NCBI RefSeq assembly: GCF_963678975.1
Contig: NC_089275.1
Location: forward strand, 639,001-703,000
Direction of reading: 5' to 3'
DNA length: 64,000 nt
Source: Dysidea avara
Taxonomy: Eukaryota > Porifera > Demospongiae > Dictyoceratida > Dysideidae
Shown here: piece after piece, positions 23,014-36,097 of the stretch
Layout of the letters: the number at the start of each line of letters is the position of its first letter
How positions within the stretch are numbered: position 1 is the stretch's first letter
Notes under the pieces: generated by a model
What the model saw: the letters and a program-made list of their open reading frames with translations, nothing else
Database searches by the model: none
What the model was told of the DNA's origin: nothing
Translations under genes and position numbers: made by a program

Positions 23014-26000
23014 ATGGCGGGAGAAAAGGTCAAATACGAGGACCCATCCTCCCTGAAGAGTTTCATTGCTGGAGGGATAGGCGGTATGGTGGAAGTTACT
23101 GTGGGACATCCCCTTGATACCGTGAAGGTGAGTACACGGTGATCCTGTTGAGTAGTAGGTCCTTGTGGATAGTGTGAGTGTTCTATTAGAGTATTTTGTG
23201 GAAACAAGGTACATGTGAATTTTTCAGAAATGACCTCTTATATAGAGCAATTATACAGGCTGTAGGACCAGGAGTCCAACAGACCTCAGCACTTGTGTTA
23301 ATAAATAAGTAAAATGCAGTTTGATGTTATGCAATTGACTTGAAATTAATTAGTAAGGTCTCTTGAAATATATTTATTTTGATAATCAGGACACTTGTCC
23401 ATGGTCCCATTTGTATTAGTGTACACACATTTAGACCCCTGAAATCAGGACACCACACTAATAAGGACACCTTAGTGACCTCATCAATTAGGACACTCCT
23501 ACCTATAATGGTCTGTAGTTGTGTCAGCCATCTCCTAGACCATTCCCTACCTTAGTTACTTTAACAAGACCTAACTTGTAATGGATACTCTGACAACATA
23601 CCCGCCTTGTAATGCACTGATTAACTGTAATTCATTGATAACAGTACATTATGCTAGTGCAGAGAGTTCATAGTTCATGTAGTGTAGACTTGGGATTAGT
23701 TATCATTGTGTGAGTGGTAGAATCCTACCAGTGTGTTAGCAAACCCCATCATTACATAGAGATGTTCAAAAGTGAGTGTGTAGATACCATAGAAGACATA
23801 GGGTGTTTCAACAAGTACTATGCTACTTCTCAATTATGTGATACTTGTTCACATTACATGATCTTATTAGGTTAGACTCCAGGCAATGCCACCACCGTTA
23901 CCAGGACAACCAGCAGTGTTTACAAACATGTTTCAGTGTATAAGGTCGACGCTGCACAACGAAGGAGTGAGGGGGCTGTATCGTGGACTATTGTCACCTC
24001 TAGCTGCGATAACTCCTATGTGTGCTGTATACTTCCTTGGATATTCAACTGGCAAGAAACTTCAAATGAAAAACAGTGATGACATATTAAGGTGTGTGTG
24101 GGGTGTAGAACAGAGGGGTTGCGTCACTCTAATAACATGAGACTAGGTGTTACTTAATTTTTACACACAATAATAAAGAGATTGTCCTGTTTCAGAGGAT
24201 GAAGCTAAATTGTTGTGACCAAAAGTCTTGTATGGAGAGCTGATAATCCGAACAGTTTATGTGACTGCTCAATTAGAGTATAATATTGTTAATTTAAAAA
24301 TGAAGTAGGGATCAACAAGAGATGAATGATGGTATTACAGCATAGTTCAGTGGTAAAGTCCCTACTTTGGCATTGATTGACTTGTGACTGTTCTATTAGA
24401 GTATCATACATGACTGTTGTATTATAGTGACTGTTGTATTAGAGTATCTCATGTCAGACAAGTGGTGTGCAGCTAGCTAAGGTCTTATTTTCTGTTAAGC
24501 AGCCTGATTGGAGATAAAAGAACACACAAGGTACAGAGGGCCTACACTAGTCGGAACCCCGAAAGACACATCCCACTGGTGAGTTTGTTCTTGTGGCGTA
24601 AAATGGTGGCCATCCGTAGGCACTAAAATTCAGGCAATTTTTGGTGATTTAAAAAAATTCTACCTGTAAGTGTTTTGTTATAATAATTATGTTGTATAAC
24701 TACTACTACAGGACTGGATCTGTTGGTTTGCTAAACTGACCTTTTCTGCATTTATAATAATAATATTATTTTGTATTGTAATTTAATAGTTTATATAGTC
24801 TTTCCAGGGCTCCTGTACTGTCCATCCAGTGCATGGTACGCCTGAGTCTAGACCCCTGTACTTAAGTTGTATATTGTTTTACCAAAATAAGACACCTCTC
24901 TGTGTGTGTCATTTTCAAAGCAGAATTTTAAGGCAATCCCTACTTAAAACGGTACTATACTCATTTGATACTCTAATAGAATATTTCTGTATGATCATAT
25001 TAATGGGTGCCTGTGTATAATTTTGTGATTTTGCTGGCCTGTATACAGAAACAGTGTTTGATCTTTCACAAGCATAATGAAGATTAGGAAGATTAGGATA
25101 GAAGAAAATGTAGGGAGCTAGCCTGCAGATATAGCTACTGGTGGATGTTTAATTCCTAATTCAGTCTATACCATGTGTATTGTACGTACTATGGTATTCC
25201 AAAAGGCACCTGTCAGGCTGAAACGACATTTAACAGTGAAAATACTGAGCAGGTGTTATGAGTTACAACTGCCTCAAGTACGGCTACTACTGAGGGTACA
25301 ACGTTTAACCAAGAAAATATGGTAGTTGACTCTCCACTAGGTATGAGAGTTTTATGACACGAGATGTGTCTAAAGATTTTCAACTGCTTTCTGAACGCTT
25401 CTTGTAATTTTAAAGGCATTTATGACTATCTGCTCTAAATATATTATGCTCACATTTCAAGGTACCCTTAGTAGGGTTCTTGAGTGCTTTAAGACAATAA
25501 AGTTATGGCATTATTCCATAGTAAAAAGAGTGACTGTGTTGGCTGTTTTCAATATAACTATTCAATTGTATTTTAATTGTTTATCATGGTTATATACTAC
25601 AGTTTGCGACAACACTTTGTAGCAGGGATGATGGGTGGTGTGTACTCCTGTCCTATGTGTGCCCCGGTGGAGAGAGTGAAATGTGTCATGCAGGTATGTG
25701 AGTATTATATAGTTTATCATGTTAAGTATTTGTTGGCAGGCAGTACATTATTATTTATTTCACATTGTTGCCACAGAGCAGAAATGATGTGTGTTCTTAG
25801 TAGCAGTTGTAATCCCAAGTGGTATAATATCATTGTATGTATGTATCAACTGGTTTGACAGACAGTAAACTGACAACCACATAGCTTTTATCCATGTCCA
25901 AGCAACAAAAACCAGTTGGCTTGTGGGAGTGGTGTGTAGCTAAATATAGAGTGTCCTAGCTACTCCCATATTCTATAATGAGCAAGGCCTTACAATTTGT

Positions 26001-29000
26001 GAAATCTCCAGTCAGCATATTGTACAATCATAACCAACATGTTAGCACATTGTACACATCCAATACAGCAACAAAATCTGCTGTTGTGTTGCTGTTAACG
26101 TGTAAGCATGAATTAAATGAATATATAGGTGTTTTGCTGTTATGTGAAGAGCAGTGTGGTGTGTAGTTACCAAACCACATAAATTTGTGGTCAAAATTTA
26201 CGTAATAAAGGATTGTTCATGAATGGTCTAATTGGAGAAGTATTTCTGTGACTTCTCTCACCTCAAAATTAGTCATAGTTTGAACTTGGTCGTTAGCACC
26301 ACATAAATGAGTAGTATAGTTGTATCGTTTTGATGACATCATTAATAGCAAAACGGACAATTTCAGAACTATTATAAACCACGTAAAGTTGGACCCTCTC
26401 TTTAAGCTAATATCTAATAATATTCACTTTGTAATATGGATTATTAACTTTGTCTCAGATTCAACGTGAAAGTAAGCTAACATCAAAGTACTCCAGTTCC
26501 TGGGATTGTGCTCGACAGCTATATCGTCAAGGAGGTGTGGCCACACTTTACCGAGGAACCATAGCCACACTATTAAGAGGTTTGATGTTATGAGGGTGTG
26601 GTCATGATGACATCACATTACATCACTAGATGCTCCAGCCAGTGGTATTAATTTCCTGACCTACGAGTGGTTCCTTAGGGTATTAACCCCTGAGGGGAAA
26701 TGGTGAGTTAGTACATAGCAAAACAGTCATTATATCTGAGACCTTTTAATACAAGTTCTAGCATAAAAAATTAATTTCTGGTGTTGGTTACTGGAGAAGG
26801 AGGCAAGAGAAGCTGTAGTCTCCCTTTTGATTTATGATTTTAGTTTGTGAAAGATACTCTAACAAAAAGTCAACCGGCAGTTAAGAAACTAAAATTGCTC
26901 TCAAATTTGATTTCAGAAAGCTGAGTGGGGCCACGCCCCTAGTCCAGTCTAGAGAGGCTTTACACTAGTAATGCACCAATTAATCAGTAAATAATTGGAA
27001 ATTGATTTATTAGCCAAATTTCAGCAATACTGGTATTGGTAAATTCTATCCAATTGAAGCCCTACATCAAAGTATAAAGTAGGAGGATATGGTAGTTAAT
27101 TAAACCCTAGGAATGGAAGTTAAACCCCAGTAGGGCATAAATAGAGGACAAGCTGATTTACACATTCAGTTGAAACAAAGGAAACATGAAGCCATATCAT
27201 AATTATATAGCTGCAAGCACAGCAATAATGAAACCATACACAACTTTACTATATAACTTCATTTGTAGTTCTTTAGGCCACATAAACTTGACTATTAGTT
27301 TATCATCCTCCTTCACTCTAAATATCAGTACGGGAGGGAAGATTTTTTATGTTTTATCAACTAGATAGCTAAATTAGCTGGCTAAAATGACTCAGAATGC
27401 AGTTTTCTTAGACTGCTCTAGCAAGGTATCATCTTAGAAGGTGCTGGATGGCTATACTAAGCTACTAGTGGTGTGATGAAAAAACGGTGATGTGGGTGGG
27501 GATGAGAAACTAATTATTAAGTTGATGCGGCCTAATGAAGTAAAATGCTTCAAAGTGTGGGATAGAGGGCATATCATAACACGTTATCAACACCTCAATT
27601 TAGTAATTGTCACATTTTTTATAAAGTCAAGTGTTTCAAAGCGTCAGATAGAAGCCAGTTAAACCCCACACCTGCACTCGTAGGATATATTTTTTCAACA
27701 CATCAGCCTTGGCTTTGGGTCGATGACAATGATATCTGACTATAACTTTAGCAGATTATTTAGCTGATTATGTTATTGTTGTTTTCAAGAAAAATATTGA
27801 AAATGGCAATTTTACAAAATGCGTGGTAAATGTGAACTTCAGATCATGCCATTATATGAATTTCGATATAGGCTAATCAAATAATCATTAAAATCTGTTA
27901 TCAGTAAATCACTACTTTACACAGTGAAATAGTTTACATCATCTGGACCAGTACTCCATCTGGGCAACTACATCTGGGCCAGTACTCCATCTGGGCCACT
28001 ACATCTGGACCAGTACTCCATCTGCTATATCTATGGTTACATGTACATGTAACTCAAATTCCATTGGTTGTGGAAAGGTGGACATTATTGGAGAATGTAG
28101 ATGTGGTAAAGTCCAGGGGTCTGTAGAATATTACACAAGTCTATGTGAGCTCCTACCAAAGCCAGCAATTGTCCAAGGGTGTTACAACAAATGTTAGCAC
28201 AAATTCACACTCAAGCCTGATAACTTACTTGATTGATTGATTTTTTGTTAAACTCATGACATTCGGCATAGCCATTTTTCCATGTCAGAGTACACTAAGA
28301 CACATACAAATACGAAACTGAAAAACATACAAGACATGACACATACTAAGCAATACATTTAAATAATACACAAATTAACTATTATCAGTCATAGTGAGTC
28401 TTCATTAAAGTGACAAATTCTCCATTCTTGTGGGACACTTCAAATGGTAACATAAGTGGCATGATGATGGTAAGTGCTGTTATAGGCCTTACACTGAGTG
28501 TTATAGGCCTTACACTGAGAGACTTACTTTTTCTTTCTCATATATATTAGTATAGTAGCTTAGCAAAATTATTGTTACAGGGTGGATTAAAGTGATGTTT
28601 TGGTACACAAGTTCTTTTTGATGTATTTATATCAATATTAGGAGGTGCCCACCAAACCCAATTATGTGTGGGCTGAAAACAAAATGGCCATCAAGTATCC
28701 CCAGTATAGTACATTCATGGTATAATATCATACATTTGAATATGCAGAGGGAAGTGCACTTACATGGTTGTCCTATTTTATATTAATTTTTGCATTCAAT
28801 ATGTACAGACTGTTCAAATGAATTAATGGCACTGTAAGTTAACTTTTGCATGTGTGCAATTTGAGTAGTCTTCTTAGACCAGTTAGTGGCAATGTTTAAG
28901 ATGCATGTTCACAATTGCGCTTTGGTCAATGCATCAACAGCTAGCTAGCATTCATGGTATACTGACCCCTCACATAGAATAGATGCCTCTCACGTAATCC

Positions 29001-29489
29001 AGTGTGTTGGTCTAGTCTATTAATAGTACATGTGCATGATGTTACTATAATTTGCTTTATATAGTCACCATGATCTCAATCCCATGAAGACAATGGCTGC
29101 TGGAGGGTTTGCTGGTGTGTTTTGTCATGCCTCCACTGTTCCCATGGATACCATCAAGTCTCGATACCAAACAGGTGAGATATACATCACTATGTCCATT
29201 ACCATTTATGGTATCCCAGCTCCTGATGGTGTGTACAGTGGAGCGTTGTCTGTTGCCAAGGAAATGGTGGGTGTTTACTAGTTGTCATGGTGATTGTGAT
29301 GTCACTACAGATAAAAGAGGAAGGACTGTTAAGGATATTCCGAGGTGCTACCCCAATACTAATCAGATCATTTCCAGCTAATGCTGTAAGCCATTCCTAC
29401 TTGTTTACTTGTTTCCATGGTGTCTATTATAGGGATGTTTTCTTGGCTACGAGACTGCAATTAAATTAATGAATTACTTATCATTGTAA
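23014..29489 (+). CDS. SLC25A20: Mitochondrial carnitine/acylcarnitine carrier-like protein, copy 2
   Basis: Nine exons: 23014-23127, 23871-24091, 25603-25693, 26459-26579, 26630-26702, 29065-29174, 29220-29266, 29311-29385, 29433-29489; exon lengths and phases equal copy 1 exactly, 302 aa. All three carrier signatures are intact, as are Arg182, Asp183 and Arg278. By hand I count about 25 differences from copy 1, clustered in helix 2 (PLAAITPMCAVYFLG for [15 protein letters not shown]), after repeat motif 2, in DAPASGINFLTYEW for [14 protein letters not shown], and in exon 6. Exons 8 and 9 are identical at protein level. No stop or splice loss is seen, so both copies look functional. The role should be the same inner-membrane acylcarnitine/carnitine exchange; tissue or substrate specialisation is possible. 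Its upstream region carries a 657-bp insertion and its downstream side a 3.4-kb satellite, so its regulation may differ from copy 1. Confidence 0.93.
23380..23475 (+). repeat. TAATCAGGACAC-family repeat in carrier copy 2, intron 1
   Basis: One block with GATAATCAGGACACTTGTCC, ATGGTCCCATTTGTATTAG and CCCCTGAAATCAGGACACC, matching the intron-1 blocks of copy 1. Confidence 0.75.
24290..24385 (+). repeat. Solo tRNA-like SINE head fragment
   Basis: TTAATTTAAAAATGAAGTAG, then GATGAATGATGGTATTACAG and CATAGTTCAGTGGTAAAGTC: an A-box-like tRNA D-arm. It matches one arm of the inverted pair at 47754-48192. Two copies of the dispersed TCTATTAGAGTAT-type motif follow at 24390-24445. No B box visible. 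Confidence 0.5.
27945..28025 (+). repeat. Short tandem repeat CAGTACTCCATCTGG
   Basis: Three direct units of about 30 bp (CCAGTACTCCATCTGG with ACTACATCTGG) in intron 5 of carrier copy 2. Copy 1 has a single unit near 13.5 kb, so this is local expansion after the duplication. Confidence 0.75.
28229..28400 (-). repeat. Non-LTR retroposon 3' end with CAAT-type tail
   Basis: On the minus strand a body ending GCCGAATGTCATGAGTTTAA runs into CAAT/ATCA units. It is the diverged partner of the repeat at 19290-19482 and lies in intron 5 of carrier copy 2. Confidence 0.45.
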
Positions 29490-29574
29490 TTTTATAAATT
29501 ATTATTTTCATTTTTTCACTCTGGCATGTAGTGCAGAAGAGCATTAGCTAGAGGCAGCTTATTGTGTTTAGTTT

Positions 29575-32500
29575 CCTGGTGTTAACTGGATACCCAGCTG
29601 TATTAATGGTGACCTGGTGTTAACTGGAGAAGTGGTCTACCCAGCTGTATTAATGGTGACCTGGTGTTAACTGGTGAAGTGGTCTACCCAGCTGTATTAA
29701 TGGTGACCTGGTGTTAACTGGAGAAGTGGTCTACCCAGCTGTATTAATGGTGACCTGGTGTTAACTGGGGAAGTGGTCTACCCAGCTGTATTAATGGTGA
29801 CCAGGTGTTAACTGGGGAAGTGGTCTACCCAGCTGTATTAATGGTGACCTGGTGTTAGCTGGTGAAGTGGTCTACCCAGCTGTATTAATGGTGACCTGGT
29901 GTTAACTGGAGAAGTGGTCTACCCAGCTGTATTAATGGTGACCTGGTGTTAACTGGAGAAGTGGTCTACCCAGCTGTATTAATGGTGACCTGGTGTTAAC
30001 TGGAGAAGTGGTCTACCCAGCTGTATTAATGGTGACCTGGTGTTAACTGGAGAAGTGGTCTACCCAGCTGTATTAATGGTGACCTGGTGTTAACTGGTGA
30101 AGTGGTCTACCCAGCTGTATTAATGATGACCTGGTGTTAACTGGAGAAGTGGTCTACCCAGCTGTATTAATGGTGACCTGGTGTTAACTGGTGAAGTGGT
30201 CTACCCAGCTGTATTAATGATGACCTGGTGTTAACTGGAGAAGTGGTCTACCCAGCTGTATTAATGGTGACCTGGTGTTAACTGGAGAAGTAGTCTACCC
30301 AGCTGTATTAATGGTGACCTGGTGTTAACTGGAGAAGTGGTCTACCCAGCTGTATTAATGATGACCTGGTGTTAACTGGAGAAGTGGTCTACCCAGCTGT
30401 ATTAATGGTGACCTGGTGTTAACTGGTGAAGTGGTCTACCCAGCTGTATTAATGATGACCTGGTGTTAACTGGAGAAGTAGTCTACCCAGCTGTATTAAT
30501 GGTGACCTGGTGTTAACTGGAGAAGTAGTCTACCCAGCTGTATTAATGGTGACCTGGTGTTAACTGGTAAAGTAGTCTACCCAGCTGTATTAATGGTGAC
30601 CTGGTGTTAACTGGTGAAGTAGTCTACCCAGCTGTATTAATGGTGACCTGGTGTTAACTGGAGAAGTAGTCTACCCAGCTGTATTAATGGTGACCTGGTG
30701 TTAACTGGTGAAGTGGTCTACCCAGCTGTATTAATGGTGACCTGGTGTTAACTGGTGAAGTGGTCTACCCAGCTGTATTAATGGTGACCTGGTGTTAACT
30801 GGTGAAGTGGTCTACCCAGCTGTATTAATGGTGACCTGGTGTTAACTGGTGAAGTGGTCTACCCAGCTGTATTAATGGTGACCTGGTGTTAACTGGAGAA
30901 GTGGTCTACCCAGCTGTATTAATGGTGACCTGGTGTTAACTGGTGAAGTAGTCTACCCAGTTGTATTAATGGTGACCTGGTGTTAACTGGTAAAGTAGTC
31001 TACCCAGCTGTATTAATGGTGACCTGTTGTTAACTGGAGAAGTAGTCTACCCAGCTGTATTAATGGTGACCTGGTGTTAACTGGTGAAGTGGTCTACCCA
31101 GCTGTATTAATGGTGACCTGGTGTTAACTGGTGAAGTGGTCTACCCAGCTGTATTAATGGTGACCTGGTGTTAACTGGTGAAGTGATCTACCCAGCTGTA
31201 TTAATGGTGACCTGGTGTTAACTGGTGAAGTGGTCTACCCAGCTGTATTAATGGTGACCTGTTGTTAACTGGAGAAGTAGTCTACCCAGCTGTATTAATG
31301 GTGACCTGGTGTTAACTGGTGAAGTGGTCTACCCAGCTGTATTAATGGTGACCTGGTGTTAACTGGAGAAGTGGTCTACCCAGCTGTATTAATGGTGACC
31401 TGGTGTTAACTGGTGAAGTAGTCTACCCAGCTGTATTAATGGTGACCTGGTGTTAACTGGTAAAGTAGTCTACCCAGCTGTATTAATGGTGACCTGTTGT
31501 TAACTGGAGAAGTAGTCTACCCAGCTGTATTAATGGTGACCTGGTGTTAACTGGTGAAGTGGTCTACCCAGCTGTATTAATGGTGACCTGGTGTTAACTG
31601 GTGAAGTGGTCTACCCAGCTGTATTAATGGTGACCTGGTGTTAACTGGTGAAGTGGTCTACCCAGCTGTATTAATGGTGACCTGGTGTTAACTGGTGAAG
31701 TGGTCTACCCAGCTGTATTAATGGTGACCTGTTGTTAACTGGAGAAGTAGTCTACCCAGCTGTATTAATGATGACCTGGTGTTAACTGGTGAAGTGGTCT
31801 ACCCAGCTGTATTAATGGTGACCTGGTGTTAACTGGTGAAGTGGTCTACCCAGCTGTATTAATGGTGACCTGGTGTTAACTGGTGAAGTGGTCTACCCAG
31901 CTGTATTAATGGTGACCTGGTGTTAACTGGTGAAGTGGTCTACCCAGCTGTATTAATGGTGACCTGGTGTTAACTGGTGAAGTGGTCTACCCAGCTGTAT
32001 TAATGGTGACCTGGTGTTAACTGGAGAAGTGGTCTACCCAGCTGTATTAATGGTGACCTGGTGTTAACTGGTGAAGTGGTCTACCCAGCTGTATTAATGG
32101 TGACCTGGTGTTAACTGGTGAAGTGGTCTACCTAGCTGTATTAATGGTGACCTGGTGTTAACTGGTGAAGTGGTCTACCCAGCTGTATTAATGGTGACCT
32201 GGTGTTAACTGGTGAAGTGGTCTACCCAGCTGTATTAATGGTGACCTGTTGTTAACTGGAGAAGTAGTCTACCCAGCTGTATTAATGGTGACCTGGTGTT
32301 AACTGGTGAAGTAGTCTACCCAGCTGTATTAATGGTGACCTGGTGTTAACTGGTAAAGTAGTCTACCCAGCTGTATTAATGGTGACCTGTTGTTAACTGG
32401 AGAAGTAGTCTACCCAGCTGTATTAATGGTGACCTGGTGTTAACTGGAGAAGTGGTCTACCCAGCTGTATTAATGGTGACCTGGTATTAACTGGTGAAGT

Positions 32501-32976
32501 GGTCTACCCAGCTGTATTAATGGTGACCTGGTGTTAACTGGTGAAGTGGTCTACCCAGCTGTATTAATGGTGACCTGGTGTTAACTGGTGAAGTGGTCTA
32601 CCCAGCTGTATTAATGGTGACCTGGTGTTAACTGGAGAAGTGGTCTACCCAGCTGTATTAATGGTGACCTGGTGTTAACTGGTGAAGTGGTCTACCCAGC
32701 TGTATTAATGGTGACCTGGTATTAACTGGTGAAGTGGTCTACCCAGCTGTATTAATGGTGACCTGGTGTTAACTGGTGAAGTAGTCTACCCAGCTGTATT
32801 AATGGTGACCTGGTGTTAACTGGTGAAGTAGTCTACCCAGCTGTATTAATGGTGACCTGGTGTTAACTGGTGAAGTAGTCTACCCAGCTGTATTAATGGT
32901 GACCTGGTGTTAACTGGTGAAGTGGTCTACCCAGCTGTATTAATGGTGACCTGGTGTTAACTGGTGAAGTGGTCTA
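29575..32976 (+). repeat. 47-bp satellite, long array (about 72 units), downstream of carrier copy 2
   Basis: Starts 86 bp after the carrier stop codon. Units differ mainly at GTGAAG/GAGAAG/GTAAAG, GGTC/AGTC and GGTG/TGTTG positions. A TAAAGTAGTC plus CCTGTTGTTAACTGGAGA variant pair recurs with steps of 9, 10 and 19 units (30568, 30991, 31461, 32354), so the array shows higher-order structure. It ends abruptly at GGTCTAGATC. There is no coding frame. Confidence 0.97.
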
Positions 32977-33950
32977 GATCTATTCATAGTTAACTACAAT
33001 ATTATAGGAGTTAAGTTTAGTTGGGACTTGGGAAAGTAAAGACCATTATTGTTGTCTGTAGTAGCCTCCTGCGAAATTTTATCTGAAATAGTAATTTCTT
33101 TGTCTGATAGCTATTCCTTGAAGTGTAACATTAAGATACAATGAAACCATAGAAGTGGTACATATATAGTGTCAGCTATTAATAATCATCACCGACATAC
33201 TCTAGGTGTAGTCATGTATTGTGTGGCATAACTTGAACTCACTTGGAACAAATTGACTTACACAAATGTAATTTTTTAAAGTCATTAGAGGCTTCTATTG
33301 ATTAATTTATGCATCCTGTTGGGTATACTAGCATGATTAGCTATAATATGACCTATTGCAGCTATATCATAATCATGCATGTCCTTGGCACTTTTAAGAC
33401 ATCATAATCAAACCCTACCGTCCAGAGAGGAAAAGCAATTGAATCAGTGTATTCACAAACTAGATGGGAATTAGCTCAGAAAGGAACCAATAATTAAGAA
33501 ATGTGTCAAACTGAAAGGAAACAATTAACATTTACATATAAATAGTAAGCTATTTGGCAGAATCAACAGATCTAGTGGCTCTTCCTATGTGATGACCCCA
33601 GCAACACCAGTACCTACCACCTCAACTTGAAACACTTATAAGTAGTAAGTAATCTCAACTGCACATATATGCATGTAAATAAGTAGTGTATATAGTGTAA
33701 TGTAGACAGTGGCTGTTGGTATCTGGTACCTTCAGACCCTTGGTGTGTTTACACCATAAAGCTTAAATAAATGTTACTTTTTGATGTATAGCCATGTATA
33801 ATGCAGCTCACTTGCTAGTATTAAGTTTCTATGTGCTATAATGTTTCCCAGAAATTTCCTTATACGGATAGTATTCATAGAAAGTGTGTGTTTGTAACCT
33901 TAAACACAACTTAGCTTTTTGTCCTACCAGATTACTGTATATAAGTGTAG

Positions 33951-34403
33951 AACATATTCCAAATTAAATAAGAAATCATAATTTTGAGATAAAGTGCTGG
34001 AAGGAATTTTACTCTTGTGTATAAGCATGATTCCTACATGTGTAGAGCTTTATTGAGAATTTTTGCAGAATTCTGAAGGAAATATTCCCACACTGTTGAA
34101 TTTTGTAAGAAAGATTCCTACACATGGCACAAAGTGTAAGACATCTCTTGCATGCAGTGTAGGAATAATTCCTACACTTGTAGGAATTATTCCTGCACAA
34201 TATGTCATGTGTAGGCCTTTCTTACAACATTCAACATTATGGGAATGTTTCCTACAAAATTTCTTAATGTTGCCGTACACGTGTAGGAACCATGCTTCTT
34301 ACACAAGGGTAAATTTTGGTACATCACAGAAAATTTGCTGTGTTTTGAAGAAAAACTTGCCACATCTTAAAGTTTTGGCTTCTTATTTAGTTTGGAACAT
34401 GTT
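33951..34403. mobile_element. Foldback element with 4-bp target duplication, copy B
   Basis: Ends AACATATTCC and GGAACATGTT; flanks GTAG at 33947-33950 and GTAG at 34404-34407. Arms share GTGTAAGAAGCATG, TTCCTACAC and TGTAAGAAAG words in inverted order. Same family as 14586-15154 but without its nested MITE. Its position differs from copy A relative to the duplicated gene, so the two are separate insertions. Confidence 0.78.
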
Positions 34404-36047
34404 GTAGGAAACGAGAAATCACCATGCACATGCACCAATTAAGGATGCAGTTTCCTGCCACATGTAGTGTAATGTATCAGGTAAATTTAGCTATACTAAT
34501 TGATGCATCATCAATCTAGCTGCATGGCAACATAATTATCAACAAAGTTACACCTCAAATCTTGTGGATGGATGCATCTTTAGTACTGCATATAGCTAGC
34601 TACTGCCTATATATAGTCATCGAGGTACATGCATTGTACTGTAATTGATGGTTTGACTCCCATGCATGCACAGATGATAATCATACCCAGAAGTATATGA
34701 TCTACAAAGTGACTGTAGGAACCATCAATTAATTGACAGTGCATGTAATATAGTGAATAGCCAGTATATACTTGCTATAATTTCTGTATAGTAAAACTTC
34801 AAAGTATTATAAAGTGACCTCCATACACTTATTTCAATTGCAGTGTGGTGCATGTTTCTTATTTGTCACGTAAGGTGAGAATTAGCTGCATGCTGATAGC
34901 TACTCACATATAAATCAGCTCATATAACACTTCTGTCAATGTAACTTGCACAACACCTCCGCAGCCTAAGTTTACTTACCTATAGCTACTATACTGCATG
35001 CCAACACATATTGCACTGTGCAATAATGTTAACAGCTACTGTTACATGTTTAATGCATGCATACACGTCCATGTATAGCTTTCTTCAGCACTGTCATAAA
35101 CTTTAGTCAGTTTTGTACCACAAGAAATGATGCAACATAATATAGCGGCCATCTTTATATTATGTAGTGGCCATCTCACTCTGGGAGCATGCATTCACAG
35201 ATTGCATGGCTAGCATTCAATTGCATGCATGCAAGCTCTATATACAATTTGTACAATCTCAATTGCAGTCATTACATGCATAATACTGTCATTATACTGA
35301 TCAGCTCAGACACACAAGTACATGCATATAGCATTACCAACCTGTTGGATAGTGTGTACATGCATGGGAAAGTATTGATTCTCTGGTAACCATTCATCAT
35401 TAGAATTATACTTAGTAGACAGATATGTGCATGTCTCTGATGGACATCTGAGTGTGGCATAATCTGAAGGCTGAAGCAATTGCCATGGCAGTTAAAAAGG
35501 TGTTAAAGTAAGCTTTATTTCCAGTCCAGACCGTGCAGTGCAGTGCAGTGAATGGATATGGTAATTATATGCTGGATGTCTATCAGCATGTGGTATCATG
35601 ATGAGGTGGCTGATGTACATGTCACTAACCAGATGTTTTCAATTACAGCTACCCGTTCTGAAGATCTAAAGCAAATGCTATAGCGCTGTTGCACTAGTGT
35701 AGCGCTGGAAACATAATGAGCCTAGTATAGTGGTATACGCTAGCATGCATGTGGGCAATTGTGAAGTGAGTCTCTGCATGGAGGCTAATTATAAGGGAGG
35801 GGCTGGTATGCAACTGAGGAATGCAATGTTTACTGTGTACACTCCTACCTTATTGAAGTGCTTATAAGATGGTATGGTAAGTTGACCACACACACTCACC
35901 GCCACTATCATAACAATCGGTTAAATAGTTTACACTAGACTGAATATATGATGTCACGTGCATTTTAAATCAATGCTAATTAAAACTTGTCACTTTACAT
36001 ACCTCAAGGACATACACACTATCGACACCTCGTCAAGGTACAGAAAC

Positions 36048-36097
36048 ATGTCGCTAGCTGAGTTATTGCGCGACTCGCAGCTAGCTCAGCGCGCTTA

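Larger units (their letters stand above)
20511..35590 (+). repeat. Segmental tandem duplication, copy 2
   Basis: About 15.1 kb, direct partner of 6.96-20.51 kb. The extra length comes mainly from satellite growth (about 3.2 kb more). Introns align but are clearly diverged with many indels, while exons stay close, so the duplication is not brand new. The right end near 35.59 kb is approximate: similarity to the 20.40-20.51 kb end fades there. Confidence 0.85.
29490..36097. other. Intergenic region between carrier copy 2 and the RASEF-like gene
   Basis: No gene recognised. It holds the long 47-bp satellite, a foldback element at 33951-34403 and the right part of duplicated unit 2 up to about 35.59 kb. 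The last about 500 bp should hold the RASEF-like promoter; a short upstream ORF sits directly before that start codon. Confidence 0.6.

Noticed and set aside
29575-32976. CRISPR-like regular array
   Set aside because: It is a head-to-tail satellite with 47-bp units and no unique spacers, in an animal genome.
34009-34407. Three overlapping frames of 63-114 codons with repeated CRN/VGI words
   Set aside because: They read through the arms of the foldback element on both strands and carry its nucleotide repeat, not a protein.
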